Shown here: in pieces, positions 34,397 to 42,494 of the stretch
Layout of the letters: every line of letters starts with the position of its first letter
Position numbering within the stretch: position 1 is the stretch's first letter
NCBI GenBank assembly: GCA_022510955.1
Contig: JAFLSM010000009.1
Span: 14,369-59,136, forward strand
Reading direction: 5' to 3'
Origin: Ruminococcus sp.
Lineage (GTDB): Bacteria; Bacillota; Clostridia; Oscillospirales; Acutalibacteraceae
Length of the DNA stretch: 44,768 bases
Translations under genes and position numbers: made by a program
Notes under the pieces: model-generated
The model's database searches: none
Seen by the model: the letters and a program-made list of their open reading frames with translations, nothing else
Told to the model about the DNA's origin: nothing

Positions 34397-34442
34397 TCCC
34401 CTTTCGTTTAAAATAGCTGTAACCACTATAAACGAAAAGGGA
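34397..34442 (-). promoter_or_regulatory. Hairpin pairing the transglutaminase Shine-Dalgarno / AraC terminator
   Basis: TCCCCTTTCGTTTA (34397-34410) and TAAACGAAAAGGGA (34429-34442), 14-base arms with one mismatch. In the minus-strand RNA the 3' arm carries AAAGGGGA, the Shine-Dalgarno of the TTG-started gene, and is followed by TTTTATTTTG. It can act as an intrinsic terminator for araC or mask the ribosome site. Confidence 0.6.
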
Positions 34443-34471
34443 AAAATATGCTTTCAAAAATCTGCTATCTT

Positions 34472-35191
34472 TTAACTCTTCTTTAGCACATCGGTAATCG
34501 AAATTCCTGTGAGGGATTTACAGGTATAGGCAAGATGTGCCGAACTTGAAAATCCTGCCTCTTGTGCCGCTTGCGTAATTTTACCTCCTGAAGTTACAAA
34601 TTTATATGCACGCTCCATTTTTCTTATCAAAATATAGCTTTTCAAGGAGATACCTGCTTCTTCTTTGAATAAATGCGTCAGTCTGCTTTCAGAAAGAAAA
34701 ACCTCTTCAGAGATTTTCTTTACGCTATAATTCAGCCAAGCACCCGAAATAATGTTGACAATAATTTGCTCTATTCTTTCATCATTGACACTCATTTTGT
34801 TTGTCTTAATATCAAGTGCCGATAACACATTTTCAGCAATCTTTATTATTTCATGACTGCTTAAGTTTAGTAAATTGAGAGGAATATCTGCATTATCCAC
34901 AGAAATGTCAGCATAGAAACATTCCTTAAGATATTTATTATGAAGTTGCTCTGCAATAACACTTGTGGGATCAATCAACAGAAAGAAATCACAACCGTTT
35001 CCGTCTTTAACGATATGCTTCACACTTGAATCAAGCAAAATAATATTACCTTGAATTTCTCTTCCATTAGCTGTAATTTTACAACCATTTTTACCGAAAA
35101 ACAGATGTAGAAACGGATGTTTATGTGTAGCTGTTTTCCTAAAAGATGGAATAACTACAATATGTGAATTTTGAAAAACGATTTTGCTCAT
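34472..35191 (-). CDS. AraC family transcriptional regulator
   Basis: A 239-aa regulator with an N-terminal cupin-like sensor (TATHKHPFLHLFFG, GREIQGNIILLDSSVKH) and two C-terminal HTH motifs (VKKISEEVFLSESRLTHLFK, then EEAGISLKSYI; GKITQAAQEAGFSSSAHLAY). The final region matches AraC/XylS DNA-binding domains. It is upstream of the transglutaminase gene and presumably controls it. Ligand unknown. Confidence 0.9.
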   Translation of the reverse strand: MSKIVFQNSHIVVIPSFRKTATHKHPFLHLFFGKNGCKITANGREIQGNIILLDSSVKHIVKDGNGCDFFLLIDPTSVIAEQLHNKYLKECFYADISVDNADIPLNLLNLSSHEIIKIAENVLSALDIKTNKMSVNDERIEQIIVNIISGAWLNYSVKKISEEVFLSESRLTHLFKEEAGISLKSYILIRKMERAYKFVTSGGKITQAAQEAGFSSSAHLAYTCKSLTGISITDVLKKS

Positions 35192-35387
35192 AATTACCTT
35201 CCCTCTTTAGTTTTTCCATACAATTATGTCGTAATAGCATCAGTATATTACGAGCTATCGTCCAACTTGCAATGCCTTGATTTCCTAATAACTATAGCAA
35301 CAGAAATAATTAATGCTGAAAACATTTGTATAACCTTATTAGGCGAAGAAGATATTCGGTCATCTTCGCCCAATAATATTTAGAATT

Positions 35388-36626
35388 TTACGCAATCGGG
35401 AATACTGCGGATACTATCATATTTCCGTCTTTAATTTCAGCAAAAATATCTCCGTTCATCTTTAACATCAGCTGACGGCAGATGTATAATCCTAATCCAC
35501 TGCCACTATTAGAGCCAACATTTGAACCGCGCCAGAAGCTGTCGAAGATATGCGGGAGTTCATTTTGTGAAAGTGTGCAACCGCTGTTTCTTATTTTTAT
35601 AAGCTGACAGTACTCTTCCTTTGCAAACGAAATATCAATACGCTTTCCGTCTCCGTATTTTATTGCGTTCTCTATTATGTTTTGTAACACCTCAACAGCA
35701 CGATTAACATCCCCACAAAGTATGCAGTCAGTAAATTTTTCAATTTCAAAATCAATCTTTAATAAGTCGAGCTTATCAGTATAAAAAGTGTTAATTGTTT
35801 TAATTATTTCCGAGAGGTAGAACTCTCCACTCCCGACATCAAGATTTAAGAAATCTTCATTTGAAACCTTAATTATTCCGTCAACATAACCCTTTATTTC
35901 ATCGCACTTATCGTTAATGCTAAATGCGATTTGCTTTTTCTTTTCCTCATCGTTATATAAGCCTTTTTCAAGAGCTTTTGAATACAACTCAATAATGCCC
36001 AAAGGCGTTTTTATATCGTGAGAAAGCGAAAGTACAAGGGTTTTCTTTTCCTTTTGTAATTTTAGCTCATTTGCCTTTTGTTCTTCCAGCTTTTCACGCA
36101 GAAGATCGAGTCCCCATACAAATCTGCCGAAGTATTTGCCTTTGGATTCCTTCAGCGGTACGGATAAATTGCCCTTTGCAAGCTCAAAGGGAACTTCTCT
36201 GATTTTTTCAAAGGGTTTGATAATTTTGTTTCTTAAAATAATTAATAAAATTATAACCGTTAAAGCAACAACCAATAAGCAAATATTCAGTACCATTATG
36301 TTATCAGAATTCTCGGAAGAATAGGTATAGTCGAAACGGTATGTATCGCCGTTAATTACTTTAATCAGATAGTCGCTGTCGGACTTATAAAAAACATCAC
36401 TGTTACTGACTGTTAATAATTCAACATCAGTTATATAGTCGTATTTTTTCAGGCTGTCTGTGCTATAGTTTCCGCTTTCGATTTCCTGAGCAATTCTGCT
36501 TGCTTCAACACGATAAGGACGACTGTTGTCGTCCTTGTTTGTGTTAATTAAGAATAGATTTGTGCCGATAAAAGTTGCTATTATAATGGCAAAAACAGTG
36601 GTAAAAAGTTTGCGAAAGCTTTTCAT
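35388..36626 (-). CDS. Sensor histidine kinase (system 2)
   Basis: A 412-aa kinase. TM1 (about 7-28), an extracellular sensor of about 85 residues, TM2 (about 112-133), HAMP (KPFEKIREVPFELAKGNLSV), HisKA with SLSHDIKTPLGIIELYSK, and HATPase (IENAIKYGDG, NSGSGLGLYICR). The Shine-Dalgarno GAGGTGA overlaps the regulator stop 3 bases away. The longer sensor loop separates it from intramembrane-sensing BceS kinases. It follows the ABC and regulator genes in one minus-strand operon. Confidence 0.92.
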   Translation of the reverse strand: MKSFRKLFTTVFAIIIATFIGTNLFLINTNKDDNSRPYRVEASRIAQEIESGNYSTDSLKKYDYITDVELLTVSNSDVFYKSDSDYLIKVINGDTYRFDYTYSSENSDNIMVLNICLLVVALTVIILLIILRNKIIKPFEKIREVPFELAKGNLSVPLKESKGKYFGRFVWGLDLLREKLEEQKANELKLQKEKKTLVLSLSHDIKTPLGIIELYSKALEKGLYNDEEKKKQIAFSINDKCDEIKGYVDGIIKVSNEDFLNLDVGSGEFYLSEIIKTINTFYTDKLDLLKIDFEIEKFTDCILCGDVNRAVEVLQNIIENAIKYGDGKRIDISFAKEEYCQLIKIRNSGCTLSQNELPHIFDSFWRGSNVGSNSGSGLGLYICRQLMLKMNGDIFAEIKDGNMIVSAVFPIA

Positions 36627-36629
36627 AAC

Positions 36630-37295
36630 TCACCTCTCGTAGCGATAGCCAACACCCCATACTGTTACGATATGTTCAGGCTTTTTAGGGTTGTTCTCAA
36701 TTTTCTGTCGCAACCACTTAATATGTACTGTGAGCGTTTGCGGCTCGGAAAAGCTATCGAATCCCCATATCTTATTAAATAGAAACTCCTTGTTCAGCGT
36801 TTTTCCTGTATTCTCAACAAGCAAATAGAGCAGTTCAAATTCCTTTTGAGTAAGGTCAAGCTGAGTATCACCCTTATAAGCCAAACGCTTATTTTTATCA
36901 ATTTTAAGAAAACCGTCGGAGACAATATCTGAGCTGTATCGGCGAGTGAAAATGCCTTTGATTTTGGCAAGTAGAATGTCAATGTCGTATGGTTTTTCTA
37001 TGTAGTCGTCTGCTCCGAGGATTAGACCGCTGAGTTTGTCGTCCTTTTCGGTTTTGGCGCTGACTATTATAATCGGAGTGTTTGAGGTTTCACGGATTTT
37101 TTTACATACGGCAAATCCATCCATATTCGGTAGCATAACATCAAGCACAATGAGCTTTGCGCCTGTATTTTCAAAGACATCAAGGACGGTTTCTCCGTCT
37201 GTGCAGAACTCAACAGAATAACCCTCAGCTTTCAGAAAATCGCAGAGAAGTGTACCCATTTCTATGTTATCTTCAACTATAAGAATATCTGTCAT
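36630..37295 (-). CDS. OmpR-family response regulator (system 2)
   Basis: A 221-aa regulator: receiver with VEDN acidic residues, phospho-Asp in VLDVMLPNMDG (about residue 52), KPYDIDIL lysine, and a winged-helix C-terminus (LTQKEFELLYLL, QTLTVHIKWLRQKIE, VWGVGYRYE). Its likely target is the tandem TTAAATAAT repeat upstream of the ABC permease operon. AGGTTAAGTA precedes the ATG. Confidence 0.95.
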   Translation of the reverse strand: MTDILIVEDNIEMGTLLCDFLKAEGYSVEFCTDGETVLDVFENTGAKLIVLDVMLPNMDGFAVCKKIRETSNTPIIIVSAKTEKDDKLSGLILGADDYIEKPYDIDILLAKIKGIFTRRYSSDIVSDGFLKIDKNKRLAYKGDTQLDLTQKEFELLYLLVENTGKTLNKEFLFNKIWGFDSFSEPQTLTVHIKWLRQKIENNPKKPEHIVTVWGVGYRYER

Positions 37296-37303
37296 TACTT
37301 AAC

Positions 37304-37384
37304 CTCCAAACTAAGTATTGCCACACCATTGCAGAAACTTAACATCTAAATCAAGTTTTGTCCCGCCGTTGCAGAATCATAACC
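37304..37384. repeat. Degenerate 40-bp tandem repeat before response regulator 2
   Basis: Two units of period 40 (37304-37343 and 37344-37384) share CTAAAT..AAGTTTTG-like, the CC.TTGCAGAA core and CATAAC ends, about 70% identical by eye. They lie in the 138-base gap between the ATPase and regulator genes. Function unknown. Confidence 0.4.
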
Positions 37385-37433
37385 CTTATATGAACCGTTC
37401 CAAAGGCGGAGAAAGTGCCACCGGCACTCCCGA

Positions 37434-38198
37434 CTACCAGCCCTGTTCAATCAGCCAGTTGTTCAGACTGCGTTCACGGGTACGCAGTTCACTTTCGCTT
37501 TCATAACTTCCTAAATTATACTCTCCCTTGATGTTACCGTCAACAATATACATAACCCTTGTGCATTTTGCGGCAACCTTTGTATCGTGAGTAACAAGCA
37601 TAATCGTTGTGCCTTTGCTGTTAATTTTGTGAAGTTCTTCCATAACCTCGTCTGAGCTTGTTCGGTTGAGCGCGCCTGTGGGTTCGTCGGCAAAAATCAT
37701 CTTCGGCTTGTTTATCATACTTCTGCAAATACAAGCTCGCTGAAGCTGACCGCCGGAAACTTCATTGATGTCATTGTCGGCAATTTTGATAATACCCAGC
37801 TTACGCATAAGTTCTTTGCCGTAGTCAGCCTTTTCTTTTGCAGATAGCTTGTTAGTTTTTGACTGACGGGCAGGGAGAATAATATTATCAAGTATATTCA
37901 GATTTTTAAGCATATACATCTGCTGAAAGATAAAGCCCATCTCGTCAAGCCTGAGCTGTGCAAGCTGCTTTGCGTTAAGGGACGATATATCCTTACCGCA
38001 GAAATTAACCTTGCCTGCTGTCATATCGTCCATGCCCGACACCGTGTAAAGCAGGGTAGATTTACCTGAACCTGACGGACCCATAACGGCGACCATTTCA
38101 CCCTCGTCAACGGTGAAGCTTACATTTTTCAGCACATTGTTCTGTCGTTTATTAGTGATATATGTTTTGCAAAGATTGTTTACTTCAAGAATAGCCAT
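37434..38198 (-). CDS. ABC transporter ATP-binding protein (system 2)
   Basis: A 254-aa ATPase, same class as the system 1 ATPase. Walker A GPSGSGKSTLL near residue 40, Q-loop FIFQQMYML, signature VSGGQLQRACICRS, Walker B MIFADEPTGALNRT, LVTHD H-loop. AAGGAGA precedes the ATG. It follows the permease gene by 11 bases, the reverse of the order in system 1. Confidence 0.93.
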   Translation of the reverse strand: MAILEVNNLCKTYITNKRQNNVLKNVSFTVDEGEMVAVMGPSGSGKSTLLYTVSGMDDMTAGKVNFCGKDISSLNAKQLAQLRLDEMGFIFQQMYMLKNLNILDNIILPARQSKTNKLSAKEKADYGKELMRKLGIIKIADNDINEVSGGQLQRACICRSMINKPKMIFADEPTGALNRTSSDEVMEELHKINSKGTTIMLVTHDTKVAAKCTRVMYIVDGNIKGEYNLGSYESESELRTRERSLNNWLIEQGW

Positions 38199-38209
38199 AA
38201 TAATCTCCT

Positions 38210-40570
38210 TTATTCTACATTGTTAATTTCATTGGAATTTATCTTGCGGATTGGGAGCGCAGTAAGGAATACTCCGAAAACTACCGTTGCAAGTATAATA
38301 AGCGGATATATTATATAGCTTTCAAGGACATTCACATCAAATATAATATATTTTGCACCCATCATTTTGAAAACTGCTCCGCTGGATAGCTGACCTATAG
38401 GATTAGAAAGCGCAATGGCAATCAGCGTTGCAATTACCATAATGATTGCAATTCTTAATATCTGCCACAGAATAATTGAACGGTTTTTAAAGCCTATTGC
38501 CTTAAGCATTGCAATCTCTCCCCGTTCCTTTGTAAGGAAGGATTTTTCCATAAGTACAGCCACAAGAATGTTGATAAGTAATACTATAAGTACAACTAAA
38601 AGTTTTGTATCGCCAAGATATTCTGCTACGCCAATAAGATGATCTACATATTCTCCCGAGGTTCTCACGTCATGGGAAGGATATAGCTCTTTTATTTTTT
38701 CAATTCTTTCGGCAATTTGTGAATCTGAAGGATTGTCGTTGAATTTAATTTGCATTCCCCAAAAAGTGTTCAGATTTTCAAAACCGAAGTGTTCGTCCTG
38801 ATGAAATCGTATACCTTCGCCAAGGTTATTCATAGACTGAAATATTGCAGAAATAATATATTCTCTGTCACCCTCGGGAGTGCTGACTGTTACAGTATCA
38901 CCTATTGAAGCGTCAATCTTCTCGGCAATGACAAAGGTTATTGCAATTTCGTCTTTGTTTTGCGGTGGCGTGCCTTCAATATAGTTATTGTACATATCGG
39001 TTGTTGTATTTACGCCCTCAGAAGTCAATGACATTGTTGACAAATCACCTTTGCTGATTTTGAATTTATGAGAAACCTCTGCGAATACTTTCGCTTCCAT
39101 ACCGTTTTCGCTAAGCTTTTCTCTCACAGCCTCAATGTCTTTTTCAAGTTTCTCTCTGCCGTCCTCGTATATATATGAAGTTAGCTCTTCCTTATCGGAA
39201 AGAATAATCTCGCTCTCGGCCAATGAAAACCAGCTTAGTATTTTTCCGCTTTGCAGAGTGGTAATAGTATTAAGAACGATAGTTATAAGAAGTATTCCGA
39301 TAGTAAAGGTTGCAAGCATTATTCCGAAACGTCTTATACCACTTAAAATGTCATTGACAGCCATAAATGGCACAGGCTTAAGGCGAAGCTTAGACATTTT
39401 AAGAATACCTTTTTTCTTGTAACGCTCGCCTGTTGAGCCGTTACGGATTGCGTCAACTGGAGTAAATTTTTTAACCTTACGTGTGCTGTAATAACAGAAC
39501 AGCATAATAATTGCAACTACAAAAACTGCACAGATAATGCTGAGTGAAAGCGAACCTGAGTTTGATATCAACATACTCTCAGAGGTGTTTTTAAGCAAAA
39601 GATTCCCAAACGGAACCGCCGTGGCAAGTCCCATAACAGCGCCCACAATGGAGATGGACAGATATTTAATAAGATACAATCCTCGAATTTTTCTATTAGG
39701 AATACCGATAGCTTTCATAATACCTATTTCTCTGAATTCCTCACTTAAGGTAAAGGAAATGGTAAACCGCAGAATTACAAGAGCGATAATTATCAGGCAA
39801 ATGCTGACTATCATCAGTATACCGGCAATTAACATTTCCATAATGTAAGAAAGCTTCATTAAATCTTCTGAGCCAAGAAATAAGATGTTTTGACAGTCAG
39901 TCAGTTTCTGCTCAAGCGCAGAAATGTTATCGGTGTTAACAAAGGTGATTGCGCCTTTATACAGTTCAATATTTTCATCAGCTGTAAATTTGTCAAAGTC
40001 AGCTTGGCTGATTAACAATCTGGGGATACCCATCATCATACTGCCAAATACAGCGTCTTTAAGCACACCCTTTACAGTCAGTGTAACCTTTGTATCACTG
40101 ATTGGGACAGTAATTTTGTCGCCGATTTCTATTCCGCATTGATCAAGAAAGCTTTTTCTAACGTAAACTCCGCCTTCGGGAACTTCTGTAATTTCGTTAT
40201 TATTTTCGTCATAATACTTCTCAATTTGCTTATCAACGGAACTGATGATGACAATATCATAATCTGTAAGCGATTTGCCTCTAAATTTAATTCCGTCGGT
40301 ATTGTAAAGAATATCTTCATCTTTTACATTGTCAACATAGTCAAGAGACCGTGCAACCTCTGCGGCACTTTTACCAACTGTTCCACGTTCAATTGTAATA
40401 TAATCGCCTACGCCTGCTTTTTCAAAATATGTATCCAGTGAACTTGTTATTGCTGACAGATTACTCGCACTGGACGATATAAATGTAACTGCAAGAACAA
40501 CAAAAAGCAGAATAATGATGTTCATTGTTCTTTTTCGTTTTATGTCACGCTTTAAAATATCAAAAAACAT
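38210..40570 (-). CDS. ABC transporter permease, FtsX/MacB type (system 2)
   Basis: A 786-aa permease with the same layout as system 1: TM1 (about 15-38), extracellular domain (about 40-245), TM2-4 (about 250-370), TM5 (about 405-430), second extracellular domain (about 435-640), TM6-8 (about 650-775). FtsX blocks include EIGIMKAIGIPNRKIRGLYL and EIAMLKAIGFKNRSIILWQI. AGGAGG precedes the ATG. First large gene of the permease-ATPase-regulator-kinase operon, preceded by a 26-aa ORF. Confidence 0.87.
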   Translation of the reverse strand: MFFDILKRDIKRKRTMNIIILLFVVLAVTFISSSASNLSAITSSLDTYFEKAGVGDYITIERGTVGKSAAEVARSLDYVDNVKDEDILYNTDGIKFRGKSLTDYDIVIISSVDKQIEKYYDENNNEITEVPEGGVYVRKSFLDQCGIEIGDKITVPISDTKVTLTVKGVLKDAVFGSMMMGIPRLLISQADFDKFTADENIELYKGAITFVNTDNISALEQKLTDCQNILFLGSEDLMKLSYIMEMLIAGILMIVSICLIIIALVILRFTISFTLSEEFREIGIMKAIGIPNRKIRGLYLIKYLSISIVGAVMGLATAVPFGNLLLKNTSESMLISNSGSLSLSIICAVFVVAIIMLFCYYSTRKVKKFTPVDAIRNGSTGERYKKKGILKMSKLRLKPVPFMAVNDILSGIRRFGIMLATFTIGILLITIVLNTITTLQSGKILSWFSLAESEIILSDKEELTSYIYEDGREKLEKDIEAVREKLSENGMEAKVFAEVSHKFKISKGDLSTMSLTSEGVNTTTDMYNNYIEGTPPQNKDEIAITFVIAEKIDASIGDTVTVSTPEGDREYIISAIFQSMNNLGEGIRFHQDEHFGFENLNTFWGMQIKFNDNPSDSQIAERIEKIKELYPSHDVRTSGEYVDHLIGVAEYLGDTKLLVVLIVLLINILVAVLMEKSFLTKERGEIAMLKAIGFKNRSIILWQILRIAIIMVIATLIAIALSNPIGQLSSGAVFKMMGAKYIIFDVNVLESYIIYPLIILATVVFGVFLTALPIRKINSNEINNVE

Positions 40571-40611
40571 AATGCCTCCTAAAAAGTATTGATTTTATTG
40601 TACCATAAAAG

Positions 40612-40692
40612 TTATTCTCGTACCCCGAAAAATGAATTAACTTGCCGGTAAAATTTGTTTATAGGTTTGCTCGTGAAAAATGTTTTGCTCAT
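40612..40692 (-). CDS. 26-aa ORF preceding ABC system 2
   Basis: ATG at 40692 with AAAGGAGA 7 bases upstream; peptide MSKTFFTSKPINKFYRQVNS then FFGVRE. It is basic and aromatic, not a signal peptide or membrane helix. It ends 41 bases before the permease start and lies downstream of the predicted promoter, so it is the first translated frame of the operon. It could be a leader peptide or a small protein partner. Confidence 0.5.
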   Translation of the reverse strand: MSKTFFTSKPINKFYRQVNSFFGVRE

Positions 40693-40722
40693 AACAATAT
40701 CTCCTTTGCTTTTGTTGACATA

Positions 40723-40760
40723 AGTATAATGAAGAAATTATTAAATAATCCTTAAATAAT
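40723..40760 (-). promoter_or_regulatory. Predicted response-regulator site and promoter for ABC system 2
   Basis: TTAAATAAT occurs at 40741-40749 and again at 40752-40760: perfect 9-bp direct repeats with an 11-bp period. On the minus strand TATACT (40723-40728) is a -10 placed 12 bases downstream, so the repeats cover the -35. Same geometry as in system 1. Confidence 0.6.
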
Positions 40761-40888
40761 AATTTAATTTTTTCGTACATTATTCATCTACCTTCGTTTT
40801 CTGCATTTTACCGATGATTTTATTGCCAAAAAGCAAAACCTAATAATTGCCTCGGAACTTAGAAAAAGGTGATTTTGTAACATTTATA

Positions 40889-41132
40889 AACCGACAAAAC
40901 TGAAAACTTACATAAATTCATAGCAAAGGTTAAGCGAATCACAAATCCAACCGAGCTAACGCCTGAACTTGTGAATGAGTTTATTGACAAAATTGTACTT
41001 TCGGCACCTTGCTGCTATCAAATCATAGACATTCACTACAAGGGTGTCGGAATAGTAAACGAGCTTAGCCCTGAAGATTTTGAAAAAGGCTTACAAGCTT
41101 ATATAGCAAAACGCAGACAAAAATCTGCATAA
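40889..41132 (+). pseudogene. C-terminal remnant of a serine recombinase (DUF4368 region)
   Basis: Plus-strand frame encodes ENLHKFIAKVKRITNPTELT, PELVNEFIDKIVL and later IHYKGVGIVNELSPEDFEKG before TAA. This matches the C-terminal DUF4368-type tail of large serine recombinases of clostridial conjugative transposons. There is no start or catalytic domain. It marks the right edge of the accessory region. Confidence 0.72.
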
Positions 41133-41247
41133 AAAAGTAAAAACGGCATAGCAATGAGCTATACCGTAGATTTCGAACATATTAAATTTACAAGAGCCGC
41201 CTTTTAGGGTGTAGCTTACTTACCAAATACACCCTTATCAGCCCTTC

Positions 41248-41341
41248 TTTACTTTATAGGAAACTAACCTGAAACAGTCTGACACAAAAGAGTGTTTTTA
41301 TATGGTACTGTCTGCTCGGATAGATGCAACTCGCCGACTGC
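41248..41341 (-). repeat. R2 structured repeat, copy C (decayed)
   Basis: The minus strand reads GCAGTCGGCGAGTTGCAT, TATCCGAGCAGACAG, ACCATATAAAAACA, CAGACTGTTT, ending CTATAAAGTAAAG, colinear with copies A and B. It starts at the last base of the phosphatase gene stop codon. Another hairpin (AGGGTGTA/TACACCCT, about 41204-41234) lies beyond its far end, as next to other copies. Confidence 0.65.
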
Positions 41342-41808
41342 TATTCATTTTTCAGATGCTCAAGCAATCCTTGGCAGCCGTCATAAATATCACGATAAGC
41401 AGTTTCAAAATTTCGTGAATACCAAGGGTCAGCCACATCGCCGCCTCTGTCTGTAAAATCCATAAGCTTGCAGATTTTACCCTCGCTGTCCTCGCCTAAA
41501 ATTCTGTACATATTTCGTATATTCATACTGTCCATTCCGACAAACAAATCATATTTGCCATAGTCACTTTTCTTTAATTGAACAGCACGCTTGCCTGAAC
41601 AGTCAATCTTATGCCTTGCAAGAATATCCCTGGCAGGCGGATAGACAGGATTGCCCACACCATTCCAAATTTCTTCAGTGCTTGTGGCAGATGAGCTGAT
41701 AAAAAAATCGCTCTCCACTCCCCTGCGTTTTGTCATATCTTTGAAAATAAACTCCGCCATCGGCGACCTGCAAATATTGCCATGGCAGACAAACATAATT
41801 TTTGTCAT
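41341..41808 (-). CDS. Low-molecular-weight protein-tyrosine phosphatase
   Basis: A 155-aa LMW-PTP. The P-loop CHGNICRSP (residues 8-16) has the nucleophilic Cys and Arg; the general acid Asp is in VADPWYSR near residue 127. Bacterial members dephosphorylate tyrosine kinases of capsule or exopolysaccharide control, but none is nearby. The relation to arsenate reductases is distant. The stop codon abuts R2 copy C. Confidence 0.93.
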   Translation of the reverse strand: MTKIMFVCHGNICRSPMAEFIFKDMTKRRGVESDFFISSSATSTEEIWNGVGNPVYPPARDILARHKIDCSGKRAVQLKKSDYGKYDLFVGMDSMNIRNMYRILGEDSEGKICKLMDFTDRGGDVADPWYSRNFETAYRDIYDGCQGLLEHLKNE

Positions 41809-41843
41809 TTCTAAAGCTCCCTCTAAATCTGATTCTGCACTAC

Positions 41844-41966
41844 ATTATACCATAAATGCAAAGTAATTATGGTATAATCAGCCGTCGTGCTTACCGCAAA
41901 GCGGCAAATCGAGCGGTAAAAATAAATTCGATTGTATAATAGTCGAATTTTATGAGACTATTATAC
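41844..41966. promoter_or_regulatory. Two TATAAT-containing palindromes upstream of the phosphatase
   Basis: ATTATACCATAA (41844-41855) with TTATGGTATAAT (41867-41878), and GTATAATAGTC (41934-41944) with GACTATTATAC (41956-41966), both perfect. Between them TTACCGC...GCGGTAA (41891-41919). Each palindrome offers a -10 box in both directions; the first one faces the phosphatase gene. They could be operators or RNA stems. Confidence 0.55.
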
Positions 41967-41970
41967 CACA

Positions 41971-42048
41971 TTCAGATAAAATATGCTACATATAAAAACT
42001 CACTTCTGTGCCAGAAGGTTTCAGCGCAAATTGCTATAAGTCAAAAAA
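41971..42048 (+). repeat. R2 structured repeat, copy E (partial)
   Basis: Right half of R2 only: TACATATAAAAACTCACTTC, TGTGCCAGAAGGTTTCAGCG, CTATAAGTCAAAAAA, colinear with copies A and B. The left GC hairpin is missing. As in the other copies its right end merges with the T-tract (minus strand) of a hairpin terminator. Confidence 0.5.
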
Positions 42049-42076
42049 GAGGTTGCACATCATATGCAACCTCTTG
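42042..42076 (-). terminator. Hairpin terminator next to R2 copy E
   Basis: AGAGGTTGCA (42049-42058) pairs with TGCAACCTCT (about 42065-42074); on the minus strand it is followed by TTTTTTG. It would end transcripts arriving from the peptide gene at 42495-42566. Confidence 0.7.
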
Positions 42077-42393
42077 ATTTGAAAATTTGTTAACTCGTTA
42101 AAGCTATTAAAAAATTACTTGTACTTTGGACTCAGTCCTTTACAATATATTTTTATGTTAATATTTCTAAATTTAAGTATTACATTGGATTAATCTCCGT
42201 TCATAAAATTCAATTTATAAACTTAAATTCTCATTGGACTAACCACCATTATTAATTTTCAATAAATAAAATATTAAATTTTTATGTAAATCCAAAAACC
42301 GACTACTTTAATTTTCAATTAAACTCATATATTATAAATTAACTTTTTCTGCTAAAAAGTTTTAAAAAGATTTTACAAATCTTAAACTAAAAA
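42076..42393. other. AT-rich gene-free stretch
   Basis: Very AT-rich. Near its right end two minus-strand hairpins, one with CTTTTT/AAAAAG arms (about 42343-42363) and one with AAGATTT/AAATCTT arms followed by TTTTT (about 42364-42384), could be weak terminators of the small peptide transcript. Several ATTGGA.TAA. motifs (around 42184 and 42233) repeat loosely. No gene seen. Confidence 0.4.
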
Positions 42394-42455
42394 CGGAACT
42401 TGCATATTTTAAAAATTATAATGTGTTAAGCAACACTAAGCTGATAGCTGTTCCG
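42394..42455 (-). ncRNA. Multi-stem structure downstream of the 23-aa peptide gene (candidate)
   Basis: CGGAAC (42394-42399) pairs with GTTCCG (42450-42455), enclosing AGCT-GAT-AGCT (about 42439-42449) and GTGTT-AAGC-AACAC (about 42423-42436) stems, plus an AT-rich stem. The closed multibranch shape within an otherwise featureless AT-rich tract suggests a structured 3' region of the upstream small transcript. This is a fold read by eye. Confidence 0.4.
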
Positions 42456-42494
42456 ACCAAAAAGAGTATATATAACCAAAACTAAAATATTCGG

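Noticed and set aside
35192..35387. Possible 26-codon ORF between kinase 2 and araC (MFSALIISVAIVIRKSR...)
   Set aside because: Short, no Shine-Dalgarno, no conservation that can be judged; the hairpin at about 35343-35374 near the kinase end is a weaker terminator candidate without a T-run.
37391..37431. GTGCC-ACC-GGCAC hairpin after ATPase 2 as an operon terminator
   Set aside because: No T-tract follows on the minus strand and the regulator gene continues in the same direction with no clear promoter; at most a processing site.
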